Shown here: in pieces, positions 1 to 8,224 of the stretch | Position numbering within the stretch: position 1 is the first letter of the stretch | Layout of the letters: every line of letters starts with the position of its first letter | DNA from: Natronohydrobacter sp. | GTDB lineage: Bacteria; Pseudomonadota; Alphaproteobacteria; Rhodobacterales; Rhodobacteraceae | Assembly (NCBI GenBank): GCA_007118445.1 | Contig: SKRP01000256.1 | Location: 1-40,853, forward strand | Direction: 5' to 3' | DNA length: 40,853 bases | Position numbers and translations under genes: made by a program | Notes under the pieces: generated by a model | The model's database searches: none | Told to the model about the DNA's origin: nothing | The model's input: the letters and a program-made list of their open reading frames with translations, nothing else

Positions 1-167
1 CCCTGATGCATACAGCGGAAATTGCGCGTGTGGCGCGAATTGCCGCCGCGCATATGCTCGGGCGCAGCTTCCAGAATGATCACGGATGCGCCGGTCTCGG
101 CGGCTTCGATCGCGGCGCAGAGCGCGGCATTGCCACCACCAATCACCACGATATCATATTGCGACAT
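1..167 (-). CDS. tcuA: FAD-dependent tricarballylate dehydrogenase-like protein, 5' part only
   Basis: Only the first 55 or so codons lie in the window; the gene continues past the left edge. The peptide starts MSQYDIVVIGGGNAALC, a dinucleotide-binding fold with GGGNAA, followed by an acidic end of the second strand (ILEAAPE) and MRGGNSRHTRNFR. This closely resembles the N-terminus of TcuA, the flavoprotein that oxidises tricarballylate to cis-aconitate, and related FAD-binding fumarate-reductase-type dehydrogenases. Two ATGs are adjacent (170 and 167). I chose 167 because GGAGG lies 5 nt before it and only 2 nt before the other. The start overlaps the end of the GntR gene, so the two are translationally coupled. 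The substrate is inferred from an N-terminus only; another FAD dehydrogenase of this family is possible. Confidence 0.7.
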   Translation of the reverse strand, partial: MSQYDIVVIGGGNAALCAAIEAAETGASVIILEAAPEHMRGGNSRHTRNFRCMHQ

Positions 168-858
168 CATTGCCTCCGTCATGGTCGTCAAGTTCCATCA
201 GCCCCGCGTCGCGCAACTGGCGCAGGCGGATACGGTGCGCGGCTTCGATATGGGCGCGCATCCTCGCTTCCGCCGTCGCGGCATCGCGCGCATTCAATGC
301 CTGAAGCAGCCCCTCATGTTCCACAGCCGCGCTCTTGCTGCGCGCGGGGTCGTAAAGCGTGGACGGGCCGAGGATCAGCAGCGTGCGGGCCATCGCGCCA
401 ATGGCGCGCTTGAGGTAGCGATTCTTGGCCGCGTTGATCAGACCTGCATGAAACTGACGGTTCAGCCGCGCGATATCGGCAGGGTCCGCGCTGGCGGTCA
501 TCTCGGCATTGATTTCAGCCAGTTCGCGCAGCTCCAGATCCGAGGCCGCGCGCGCGGCAAGCCGTGCCGCCGTTCCTTCCAGCACCGCGCGCATCTCGTA
601 TAGCTCCATCACCTCGGCATAGCCCAGTCGCCGCAGGCTGGCCCCCTGACGCGGCAGATGCTCGACCAGCCCGTCAGCCTCCAGCCGCCGGATTGCCTCG
701 CGGACGGGCGTGCGGGAAATACCCAGCCGTGCGGCAAGTTCAACCTCCCGCAGTCGCGCACCGGGAGGAAGCGCGCCAAGGCGGATATCATCCAGCAATC
801 GGTCATAGGCGCTTTGGCCCTGAGGCAAGTCGGAGGCTGACTCGGAAAGATTGCGCAT
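154..858 (-). CDS. GntR family regulator, FadR/FCD subfamily
   Basis: A 234-residue regulator. The N-terminal winged helix contains YDRLLDDIRLGALPPGARL and the typical ISRTPVREAIRRLEADGLVE recognition-helix segment. The C-terminal helical FCD domain carries the scattered Asp/His metal or ligand positions (EINAE, NRQFHAGL, EHEGLLQAL). I placed the start at 858 (MRNLSES) because AAGG sits 5 nt upstream; an ATG at 912 would add 18 unconserved residues and cover the likely operator. It overlaps the start of the downstream TcuA-like gene and so probably controls that gene, the divergent AbrB gene, or both. FCD-type GntR proteins usually repress until they bind an organic acid. The effector here is unknown; a di- or tricarboxylate is a guess from the neighbour. 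Confidence 0.9.
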   Translation of the reverse strand: MRNLSESASDLPQGQSAYDRLLDDIRLGALPPGARLREVELAARLGISRTPVREAIRRLEADGLVEHLPRQGASLRRLGYAEVMELYEMRAVLEGTAARLAARAASDLELRELAEINAEMTASADPADIARLNRQFHAGLINAAKNRYLKRAIGAMARTLLILGPSTLYDPARSKSAAVEHEGLLQALNARDAATAEARMRAHIEAAHRIRLRQLRDAGLMELDDHDGGNDVAI

Positions 859-889
859 ATCGACCTTGTTGGTTGCGGGAGGCTGATTA

Positions 890-918
890 GTATTGCATAC
901 ACTTGGATACATCGGTAT
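890..918. promoter_or_regulatory. Candidate GntR operator between the divergent regulator and abrB-type gene
   Basis: Between the two divergent starts lie two imperfect GTAT/ATAC inverted pairs: GTAT-TGC-ATAC at 890-900 and ATAC-ATCG-GTAT at 907-918. GTAT/ATAC half-sites are common in operators of FCD-type GntR regulators. Position and symmetry support a control site for both genes. The repeat is short and has not been tested. Confidence 0.4.
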
Positions 919-946
919 TCAAGTCCTGTCCAACGAGAGATTTGTC

Positions 947-1978
947 ATGCTGACCCGGACCCGCCTGCTGACCTTTGCCATTGCCCTTCTGGGGGTCGCA
1001 GTGTTTCACGCGCTTCATCTGCCACTGCCTTTCCTGTTCGGGCCGATGTTTGCCTGTCTTGGCGCGGCGCTGGCGGGGGTGAAGATGCAGGGCGCAGGGC
1101 AGGTTTCGGTTGCCGCGCGCACGGTGCTGGGCGTGGCGGTCGGGGCCTCGATCACCCCGGCGATTCTGGGGCAGGTGCCGCTGATGGCGGTCACTCTGGC
1201 CATGATCCCGGTCTATATCGCTCTGATCGGGCTGATCGGCGTGCCGTTTTTTCAGCGCATCTGCGGCTTTGACCGGGTGACAAGCTATTACGCGGCCATG
1301 CCGGGCGGGTTTCAGGATATGGTGCTGTTCGGACAGGAAGCCGGGGGCAACCCGCGCGCGCTGTCGCTGATCCATGCCACCCGCGTTCTGGTGATCGTGA
1401 CGCTGGTGCCGATCCTGCTGGCCGGGCCGTTCGGCGTGAGCCTTGACCAGCCCATCGGCGCGCCCGCCCGCGAAGTGCCGCTCTCCGAGATGGGCATCAT
1501 GGTCGTGATCGCGCTGATCGGCTGGAAAGGCGGCGAGCGTATCGGGCTTTTCGGCGCGGCCATCCTCGGGCCGATGATTCTGGCCGCGATCCTGTCACTT
1601 GGCGATATCCTGCATCACCGCCCGCCCGCCGAGGCGATCATGGCCGCGCAATTCTTCATCGGCATGGGAATCGGGATGCAGTTTCGCGGCGTCACAATGG
1701 GCGAGCTGCGGCATGATGTGGCTGCCGGTGCGGCTTTTGCCGTGATCCTGGCCGCGCTGGCCGGGGTTTTCACCCTGCTGGCCCTGCAGATCGGCGGTGC
1801 CCCGATGCTCGAAGCCTTCCTGTCCTTTGCCCCTGGCGGTCAGGCGGAAATGACCGTGCTGGCGATTGTTGCCGGGGCGGATCTGGGCTTCATTGTGGTG
1901 CACCATCTTGTGCGGCTGGTCATCGTCATTACCGGTGCGCCCATCGCGGCGCGGCTGATCTGGGGGAAATCCAAGTGA
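947..1978 (+). CDS. AbrB family membrane protein (pfam05145)
   Basis: A 343-residue hydrophobic protein with about ten membrane segments. It has the internal duplication typical of AbrB/Gate-like proteins: glycine-rich helix ends such as FLFGPMFACLGAALAG and AMPGGFQDMVLFGQE in the first half, and AAILGPMILAAI and FAPGGQAEMTVLAIVAGAD in the second. The start at 947 is preceded by a GAGAG ribosome site; an upstream ATG at 893 would add 18 residues without homology. The family name 'ammonia monooxygenase' seen in databases is a misnomer, and the function is not firmly known; transport of a small organic molecule is plausible. The stop overlaps the start of the dehydrogenase by 4 nt (GTGA), which ties the two functionally. 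Confidence 0.85.
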   Translation: MLTRTRLLTFAIALLGVAVFHALHLPLPFLFGPMFACLGAALAGVKMQGAGQVSVAARTVLGVAVGASITPAILGQVPLMAVTLAMIPVYIALIGLIGVPFFQRICGFDRVTSYYAAMPGGFQDMVLFGQEAGGNPRALSLIHATRVLVIVTLVPILLAGPFGVSLDQPIGAPAREVPLSEMGIMVVIALIGWKGGERIGLFGAAILGPMILAAILSLGDILHHRPPAEAIMAAQFFIGMGIGMQFRGVTMGELRHDVAAGAAFAVILAALAGVFTLLALQIGGAPMLEAFLSFAPGGQAEMTVLAIVAGADLGFIVVHHLVRLVIVITGAPIAARLIWGKSK

Positions 1979-2928
1979 AGATTGCTATTCTGGATGATTA
2001 TGCGGATGTTGCGCTGACCTATGGCGACTGGGACGGGCTGGGCGAGGTGACTGTCTTTCGCGACACCCTGCCCGCCGGGCCGGATCTGGTGCAGCGCCTG
2101 TTGCCGTTTGACGCGCTCTGCATCATGCGCGAACGCACGCCGATTCCTGCGGAATTGATCGCCGCCCTGCCCCGGCTGCGCCTGATCGTCACGTCTGGCC
2201 CGCGCAATGGCAGCATCGCTCTGGAGGCCGCGAAAGCCGCAGGCATCACGGTCTGCGGCACCGAATCGCGCAAGACCACCACTTCGGAACTGACCCTTCT
2301 GCTGATGCTGGCGCTGAACCGGCAGCTTCTGCCGAATGCGGCACGCCTGCGCGCGGGCGGGTGGCAGGGCGCGCTGGGGCGCGATCTGGCCGGGTTGCGG
2401 CTGGGTCTGGTGGGGCTTGGCAAGATCGGGGCGCAGGTCGCGACGCTGGCAAACGCATTGGGGATGGAGGTCTGCGCCTGGTCGCAGAACCTGACCGAGG
2501 CCCGCGCGCAGGCCTGCAATGCCCGCTTGATGCCCGGCCTTGCAGAGCTGTGCGCCACCTGCGATGTCGTGTCGGTGCATCTGGTCCTGTCAGAGCGCAC
2601 GCGAAATCTGATCCGCGCCGAGCATTTCGCCGCGATGGAACCCGGTGCGGTTTTCGTGAACACCTCGCGGGCTGCGATTGTTGACCAGAGCGCGCTGCTC
2701 GACGGGCTGCGCAAGGGCGCACCGACAGCGGCGGGGCTGGATGTCTTCGATATCGAGCCCCTGCCTGCGGCCCATCCTTTGCGGGATGCAGAGCTTCTGG
2801 ACAGCGGCAAGCTGCTGCTGACCCCGCATCTGGGCTACACGACAGAGGCAACACTACGGCTGTTCTATGCGCAGATGGCCGAAGCGGTCCGCGCCTTTCA
2901 GAACGGACAGCCTGTGCGGATGCTGTGA
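1975..2928 (+). CDS. D-2-hydroxyacid dehydrogenase (NAD-dependent)
   Basis: A 317-residue member of the D-isomer 2-hydroxyacid dehydrogenase family, which interconverts a 2-hydroxyacid and a 2-ketoacid with NAD(P)H. The NAD-binding motif GLVGLGKIGAQVA lies near residue 142. The catalytic Arg is in NTSRAAIVD, the Glu in DVFDIEPLP and the His in LTPHLGYTT, so the active site is complete. Translation begins at a GTG that overlaps the stop codon of the AbrB gene (GTGA), implying coupled translation. The substrate cannot be read from sequence. Pairing with a transporter-like protein and a GntR regulator suggests catabolism of a hydroxy- or keto-acid. Confidence 0.9.
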   Translation: MKIAILDDYADVALTYGDWDGLGEVTVFRDTLPAGPDLVQRLLPFDALCIMRERTPIPAELIAALPRLRLIVTSGPRNGSIALEAAKAAGITVCGTESRKTTTSELTLLLMLALNRQLLPNAARLRAGGWQGALGRDLAGLRLGLVGLGKIGAQVATLANALGMEVCAWSQNLTEARAQACNARLMPGLAELCATCDVVSVHLVLSERTRNLIRAEHFAAMEPGAVFVNTSRAAIVDQSALLDGLRKGAPTAAGLDVFDIEPLPAAHPLRDAELLDSGKLLLTPHLGYTTEATLRLFYAQMAEAVRAFQNGQPVRML

Positions 2929-3037
2929 TCATCAGCTCACGCGGGCCGGACAGGTTTCGCTGAACGGCCTGTGTCATGCGGCAACAGCTTGTGATAACCA
3001 TTGCCGGGTAGAATAATTCCGATTCAAGGAGGCCGCG

Positions 3038-3880
3038 ATGAAACTGCTCCGCTATGGCGCAAAGGGCACCGAAAAGCCTGCAATGCTGGATACTGAGGGC
3101 AGGTTGCGCGATCTCTCTGCCCATGTCGCGGATATCACCGGCGATGTGCTGGGCGATGAAAGCCTGTCGCGGCTGGCCGCGCTTGACCCTGACAGCCTGC
3201 CGGAACTGGCCCCGGCGCGGATCGGGCCCTGCATCGGCGGGGTTGGTAAATTCATCTGCATCGGGCTGAACTATTCCGATCATGCTGCCGAAAGCGGCAT
3301 GGATGTGCCGCCCGAGCCGGTGATCTTTGCCAAGGCCACCAGCGCCATCTGCGGGCCTGATGACGATATCGAAATCCCGCGCGGCTCCGTGGCCACCGAT
3401 TGGGAGGTGGAGCTGGGCGTCGTCATCGGCACTTTCGCAAAATACGTCTCCGAGGCCGATGCCCTGTCCCATGTCGCCGGATATTGCGTGATCAATGACA
3501 TTTCCGAACGCGATTTCCAGAACAAGCGCGCCGGACAATGGACCAAGGGCAAATCGCATGACACATTCGGCCCGGTCGGCCCCTGGCTGGTCACGCGCGA
3601 CGAAATACCCGACCCGCAGGCCCTGTCGCTCTATCTGGATGTGAACGGCACGCGGATGCAGGCGGGCAGCACATCGACCATGGTCTATCCGGTCGCGCAT
3701 CTGGTGGCCTATCTGTCGCAATTCATGAGCCTGCATCCGGGCGATATCATTTCGACCGGCACACCGCCCGGTGTCGGCATGGGGCAGAAACCTGCGCCAG
3801 TCTATCTGAAACCCGGGGACCGGATGGAGCTTGGCGTCGAAGGGTTGGGCGTGCAGCGCCAGAGGGTCATTCAGGGCTGA
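3038..3880 (+). CDS. Fumarylacetoacetate hydrolase family protein
   Basis: A 280-residue FAH-fold enzyme. The N-terminal about 60 residues form the short domain seen in ureidoglycolate-lyase-like and 5-carboxymethyl-2-hydroxymuconate isomerase-like members. The core carries FICIGLNYSDHAAE, the metal-ligand segment DWEVELGVVIG and NDISERDFQ, then STGTPPGVGMG near the C-terminus. These show an intact metal site for hydrolysis or decarboxylation of a 1,3-dicarbonyl-type or ureido compound. A strong AAGGAGG at 3026-3032 supports the start. The 109-nt gap from the previous gene suggests its own promoter. Exact substrate unresolved; ureidoglycolate and acylpyruvates are the usual candidates. Confidence 0.88.
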   Translation: MKLLRYGAKGTEKPAMLDTEGRLRDLSAHVADITGDVLGDESLSRLAALDPDSLPELAPARIGPCIGGVGKFICIGLNYSDHAAESGMDVPPEPVIFAKATSAICGPDDDIEIPRGSVATDWEVELGVVIGTFAKYVSEADALSHVAGYCVINDISERDFQNKRAGQWTKGKSHDTFGPVGPWLVTRDEIPDPQALSLYLDVNGTRMQAGSTSTMVYPVAHLVAYLSQFMSLHPGDIISTGTPPGVGMGQKPAPVYLKPGDRMELGVEGLGVQRQRVIQG

Positions 3881-3938
3881 GGGCAGATGCCATCCAAGCC
3901 TTTCAGCGCGCAATCGCATCGTCGCGCCCGTCAGATCT

Positions 3939-3991
3939 GCATCCTGAACCGCCCTGATGCTTTGCATCCTGTCAGCACTTGCCGCATCCTG
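3939..3991 (+). repeat. Three copies of GCATCCTG upstream of malonyl-CoA decarboxylase
   Basis: Identical 8-mers at 3939-3946, 3964-3971 and 3984-3991, spaced 25 and 20 nt apart, lie 45-97 nt before the decarboxylase start. They could be iterated protein-binding sites. No known operator with this sequence comes to mind, and chance clustering in GC-rich DNA cannot be excluded. Confidence 0.3.
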
Positions 3992-4035
3992 CCAGCGCGG
4001 GTGGGTGCGACCCATGTCATGAAAGGGCTTGTGCG

Positions 4036-5319
4036 ATGAACCGGACAGGATATCTGGGCGATCTGCTGGGGCAGCTTGTCGAACGCCGTTTCGCCCCGTT
4101 GCGGGGCAGTTCCGGCAAACCCGTCGCGGACATGTGCGCGACCCTGATGGCAGGCGCAGGGGAAGTGTCGAGCATGCGGCTTGCGCGCGAAATCCTCGGG
4201 GCCTATGCCCGCATGGATGATGCGGCAAAGCGCGACTTCTTCCGGCATCTGGCGCAGGATTACGACCTGCACCCCGAGGCGGTGATCCAAGCGGCCCTCA
4301 CTTACGCCGACAACCGCGACGCGCAGCAGCTACGGATGCTTTTGCAGGCCGCCGAACCGCGCCGGCAGGAATTGCTGCGCCGCCTGAACCATGCCCCTGG
4401 TGCCACGGTCGAGCTGGTGCGGATGCGCCGCGATCTGCGCGCACTCCTTCGCGACATGCCCGAGCTGGCGCGGGCTGATCTCGATTTCGCGCATCTGTTC
4501 CAGTCCTGGTTCAACCGGGGCTTTCTTGTGCTGCGTCAGATCACCTGGGAAAGCCCGGCCAGCCTGCTCGAAAAGATCATCGAATATGAAGCGGTCCATG
4601 CCATCGGCGACTGGGAGGCCCTGCGCGCAAGGGTCGACCCGAAGGACCGGCGCTGTTTTGCCTTCTTTCATCCGGCCATGCCCGATGAGCCGCTGATCTT
4701 TGTCGAAGTGGCGCTGGTCAAGGGCGTCCCCGGCTCGGTTCAGGGGTTGCTGGCGGATGCGCGCGTGCCGCTTGATCCGGCGCAGGCCGATACAGCGACC
4801 TTCTACTCGATCTCGAATTGCCAGAAAGGGCTGCAGGGGATCAGCTTCGGCAATTCGCTGATCAAGCAGGTGGTGGCGCTTTTGCAGCAGGAATTGCCGC
4901 ATCTGCGCCAGTTCGTGACCCTGTCGCCGATACCGGGCCTGTCGGGCTGGCTGCGCGAACGCGCCGAAAGCGGGGATGACAGCGCGCAGATGCTGCTCGA
5001 CGCCCCGGACACGCCCGATGATGCGGCGCAGCAGCGCCTGCGCCGTCTGGCCGCGCATTACCTGCTCGACATCAAGGACAGCCGCGCGCGCCCGCGCGAT
5101 CCGGTGGCGCGCTTCCATCTCGACAATGGCGCGCTTGTCCATGAGATTCACGCAAGGGCCGATCTCTCGGAGCGCGGGCTGAAACAATCCTGCGGGGCGA
5201 TGGTGAATTATCTCTATGACCTTGATCAGGTCGAGACCAATCACGAAAATTACGCCGCACAGGGCAAGGTTGCCACGAACAGGGCCATGCGCCAGCTCGC
5301 GCGGGGCGGGCAGGACTAG
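4036..5319 (+). CDS. matA: Malonyl-CoA decarboxylase
   Basis: A 427-residue protein that converts malonyl-CoA to acetyl-CoA and CO2. It has the family's helical N-terminal half (to about residue 185) and a GNAT-like catalytic half. The latter includes FFHPAMPDEPLIFVEVALV, FYSISNCQKGLQGISFGNSL, FVTLSPIPGLSGWL and the C-terminal VARFHLDNGA and GAMVNYLYDLDQVETNHE blocks. The start at 4036 gives MNRTGYLGDLL with a GAAAGGG ribosome site about 9 nt upstream. It is followed by malonyl-CoA synthetase after 40 nt, so the pair converts malonate to acetyl-CoA. No malonate transporter is adjacent, unlike the classic mat clusters. Confidence 0.95.
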   Translation: MNRTGYLGDLLGQLVERRFAPLRGSSGKPVADMCATLMAGAGEVSSMRLAREILGAYARMDDAAKRDFFRHLAQDYDLHPEAVIQAALTYADNRDAQQLRMLLQAAEPRRQELLRRLNHAPGATVELVRMRRDLRALLRDMPELARADLDFAHLFQSWFNRGFLVLRQITWESPASLLEKIIEYEAVHAIGDWEALRARVDPKDRRCFAFFHPAMPDEPLIFVEVALVKGVPGSVQGLLADARVPLDPAQADTATFYSISNCQKGLQGISFGNSLIKQVVALLQQELPHLRQFVTLSPIPGLSGWLRERAESGDDSAQMLLDAPDTPDDAAQQRLRRLAAHYLLDIKDSRARPRDPVARFHLDNGALVHEIHARADLSERGLKQSCGAMVNYLYDLDQVETNHENYAAQGKVATNRAMRQLARGGQD

Positions 5320-5359
5320 GCGCTGTCGGCAGGCGATGGCAGGCAGGAGGACCAATTCC

Positions 5360-6874
5360 ATGACCAACCCGATTCATGACACGCTTTTCGCGCCGCTGGC
5401 CGGTCAGCCGCGACCGTTTCTGACGCTGGCCGATGGCACGCAGATCACGGCTGGCGAATTTCATGACCAGCTCGCGCGCTATGGTCATGCGCTGCGGGCC
5501 TGCGGGCTGGAACCGGGCGATCGGGTGGCCGTGCAGGCCAGCAAATCACCCCGGATGCTGGCACTTTACGGCGCGGCAATGGCCACCGGCATCGTGTTCC
5601 TGCCGCTCAACACGGCCTATACGCCCGATGAACTGGAATATTTCGTGACCGATTGCTGCGCGCGGCTGTTGCTGGTCGATCCTGAGCGCGGCACGGCGCT
5701 GGCCCCTCTGGCTGGGCGTCACGGCATCCGGCTTGAAAGCCTTGGCGCGGGCGGAAGTTTCGACGCGCTGGCCGCAAACCAGCCCCACCGGATCGATCCT
5801 GCCGCGCGGGCTGACACGGACCTGGCAGCACTGCTTTATACCTCTGGCACGACCGGGCGCTCCAAGGGCGCGATGCTCAGCCAGCGCAATCTGCTGTCAA
5901 ATGCCGAAACACTGGTTGATCTGTGGCGCTTCACCGAAAAGGACGTGCTGCTGCATGCGCTGCCGATCTTTCACACGCATGGCCTGTTTGTCGCCACCAA
6001 TGTAATCCTGCGCGCAGGCGCGCAGATGGTTTTCATGCCGAAATTCGACATTGATCAGGTTTTCGAGGCTATGGGCCGCGCCACGGCGATGATGGGCGTG
6101 CCGACCTTCTACACAAGGCTGCTGGAAGACCCCCGGCTGAGCCGCGACACGGTCGGTCACATGCGGCTGTTCATCTCCGGCTCGGCCCCGCTCCTGGCCG
6201 AAACCCATCAGCAATGGTCCGCGCGCACAGGGCATGACATTCTCGAACGCTACGGGATGACAGAGACCAATATGCTGACCTCGAACCCTTATGACGGCGC
6301 GCGCCGCCCCGGCACAGTGGGTTTTCCGCTGCCCGGTGTCAGCCTGCGCATCACCGATGCTGATTCAGGCAGGGAACTGCCGCAGGGACAGACCGGCATG
6401 ATCGAAGTGAAGGGGCCGAATGTCTTTCAGGGGTATTGGCAGATGCCCGAGAAAACCGCCGAGGAATTCCGCGCCGACGGGTATTTCATGACCGGCGATC
6501 TGGGGGTGATCGACGCTCAGGGTTATGTCACCATTGTCGGCCGCGCCAAGGATCTGATCATTTCGGGCGGGTATAATGTCTATCCCAAAGAGGTCGAGTT
6601 GCTGCTCGACGAAATGCCCGGCCTGCGCGAAAGCGCGGTGATCGGGCTGCCGCACCCGGATCTTGGCGAAGCTGTGGTTGCCGTGCTGGCCGTGCAGGGG
6701 GACGGGCCGGATGAGGGACAGATCATGGCAGAACTGGCCGCGAAGCTTGCCCGCTTCAAGCAGCCAAAGGCATTCATCCGCTTGCCCGAACTGCCACGCA
6801 ACACGATGGGCAAGGTCCAGAAAGCCGAATTGCGCAAGACCTATGCGGCCTATTTCACGCAGACCGCCGCCTGA
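5360..6874 (+). CDS. matB: Malonyl-CoA synthetase (malonate--CoA ligase)
   Basis: A 504-residue AMP-forming acyl-CoA synthetase. It has the A3 phosphate loop YTSGTTGRSKGAMLS (about residues 160-175), the aromatic/acid motif RYGMTETNMLTSNPY typical of MatB, the hinge region MTGDLGVIDAQGYVTIVGRAKDLIISGGYNVYP, and the C-terminal lysine in NTMGKVQKAEL. The start at 5360 has AGGAGG at 5345-5350, 9 nt upstream; upstream in-frame starts lie inside the decarboxylase gene and add unrelated residues. It activates malonate with CoA and ATP, and its product is the substrate of the preceding gene. Convergent with the iron-dependent dehydrogenase downstream, with only 30 nt between. Confidence 0.95.
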   Translation: MTNPIHDTLFAPLAGQPRPFLTLADGTQITAGEFHDQLARYGHALRACGLEPGDRVAVQASKSPRMLALYGAAMATGIVFLPLNTAYTPDELEYFVTDCCARLLLVDPERGTALAPLAGRHGIRLESLGAGGSFDALAANQPHRIDPAARADTDLAALLYTSGTTGRSKGAMLSQRNLLSNAETLVDLWRFTEKDVLLHALPIFHTHGLFVATNVILRAGAQMVFMPKFDIDQVFEAMGRATAMMGVPTFYTRLLEDPRLSRDTVGHMRLFISGSAPLLAETHQQWSARTGHDILERYGMTETNMLTSNPYDGARRPGTVGFPLPGVSLRITDADSGRELPQGQTGMIEVKGPNVFQGYWQMPEKTAEEFRADGYFMTGDLGVIDAQGYVTIVGRAKDLIISGGYNVYPKEVELLLDEMPGLRESAVIGLPHPDLGEAVVAVLAVQGDGPDEGQIMAELAAKLARFKQPKAFIRLPELPRNTMGKVQKAELRKTYAAYFTQTAA

Positions 6875-6904
6875 TCTGTTCGTAAAGACCGGGCGCGCGG
6901 TGGA

Positions 6905-8059
6905 TCAGAAAGCGGCTTCCATGACCTGACACAGGTCATCCGGGCCAAGCGCAACCGGATTGGCCTTCATCGATGATGAAACTGCAGCCGCCTCGGCCAC
7001 CGGGCGCAGATCTGCATATTGCACGCCCTGCGCTGCAAGGCCAGGCAATCCCGCTGCGGTCTGCCAGTGCGCAAGCGCGGCAAAGGCGTCCTGCGGCGCG
7101 CAATCCAGCACCCCGGCGATCCAGCCCCGGATTTCATCGAACCGCTGCAGGCGTGCAGGATCGCTGATCCGGCCTGCATTCATCGCCAGCCCATGCGGCA
7201 GCAATGCGCCGCATATCGCGCCATGTGCAGCGCCGGATACGCCGCCAAGCGGACCGGCCAGCCCATGGATCACGCCCAGCCCGGCATTGGCCAGCGCCAT
7301 CCCGCCGCACAGGCTGGTCCAGCACAGGGCGTCGCGGGCCTCGGGGGTTTCAGCCCCTGTGATCAGACAGTGCAGCGCCCGCAGCCCCTGCGGGATCGCA
7401 ACACGGCAGAGCGCATCCGTCATCGGATTGCTGCGCGCGCAGATATAGGGCTCGATCACCTGCGTGATCGCATCCAGCCCGGAGGCCAGCGTCACGTCGC
7501 GCGGCGTCCCGTCAGTCAGCGCCGGGTCGATCACGGCCAGACGCGGCAGCATTTTCGGATCGCGCAGCGACACTTTGCGTCTGTGCTCGGGCACGGCAAT
7601 CACGGCATTGCGGGTGACTTCCGCCCCGGTGCCCGCTGTCGTGGGCAGCGCGACACAGGGCAGCGGCGGGATTTCGAGCGGCAATCCCTTTCCGACCACT
7701 TCCAGATGATCGAGCATGGGCCGCTCAGCCGGAACAAGCGCCGCGATGGCCTTCGCAGTGTCGATCACTGACCCACCGCCAAGCGCGACCACATACTCGG
7801 CGCCAAAGGCGCGGGCCTCCTTTATGCCTTTGTCGATCAGGTCCAGATCGGGCTCGCGATCTGCGACGAACTCCTCCAGCAGACAGCCTTGCGCGACAAG
7901 CCCGGCCCGCATCGGGGCACTGCGCGCAGGGTTTGCGCCGCGCACCAACAGAACCCGTGTATCAGACAGGGCGAGCCCGGCGAGCGGATCCATGGCACGA
8001 CCGCGCCCGAAAATGATCTCGCCTGCGGTCCGGAAGGAAAACCCCGCGATCTGATCCAT
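6905..8059 (-). CDS. Iron-containing alcohol dehydrogenase
   Basis: A 384-residue group III (Fe-type) dehydrogenase. The NAD-binding loop GGGSVIDTAKAIAAL, the PTTAGTGAEVTRNAVI block, the metal-binding region DAITQVIEPYICARSNPMTDA and HGLAGPLGG/HGAICGALLPHGLAMN are all present. It would oxidise an alcohol or reduce an aldehyde or ketone with NAD(P). The sequence is somewhat closer in feel to the maleylacetate-reductase and lactaldehyde-type members than to ethanol dehydrogenases, but the substrate is open. The start at 8059 (MDQIAGF) follows AGGAGA by about 6 nt. It is the last gene of the minus-strand run that starts with the ABC importer, 165 nt behind the membrane-protein gene, so it may have its own promoter. 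Confidence 0.92.
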   Translation of the reverse strand: MDQIAGFSFRTAGEIIFGRGRAMDPLAGLALSDTRVLLVRGANPARSAPMRAGLVAQGCLLEEFVADREPDLDLIDKGIKEARAFGAEYVVALGGGSVIDTAKAIAALVPAERPMLDHLEVVGKGLPLEIPPLPCVALPTTAGTGAEVTRNAVIAVPEHRRKVSLRDPKMLPRLAVIDPALTDGTPRDVTLASGLDAITQVIEPYICARSNPMTDALCRVAIPQGLRALHCLITGAETPEARDALCWTSLCGGMALANAGLGVIHGLAGPLGGVSGAAHGAICGALLPHGLAMNAGRISDPARLQRFDEIRGWIAGVLDCAPQDAFAALAHWQTAAGLPGLAAQGVQYADLRPVAEAAAVSSSMKANPVALGPDDLCQVMEAAF

Positions 8060-8224
8060 GCCTGTTCTCCTTTCCCCAAGGCGCGGTGCCGAGCTGTTAC
8101 AGCCGACTGCGCGCAGCTGCAGTATCAATATCCGCCCTGCGAAAGGCAATGCACTGAGCGGGCTTGCGCCATCAAATCGCGCTCGGAGCGGACCCCGGCG
8201 CAACTGCACCGCACAGAGCTTCGC

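Noticed and set aside
893..946. Upstream ATG for the AbrB-type gene
   Set aside because: The extra 18 residues are not hydrophobic or family-like and would cover the candidate operator; ATG 947 has a ribosome site.
2989..3015. Possible sigma-70 promoter before the FAH-family gene
   Set aside because: TTGTGA and TAGAAT are only 14 nt apart; spacing is too short to claim.
2246..4228. Very long (660-codon) minus-strand open frame
   Set aside because: It lies opposite the dehydrogenase, FAH and decarboxylase genes and has Arg/Pro/His-rich composition typical of the antisense of GC-rich genes.
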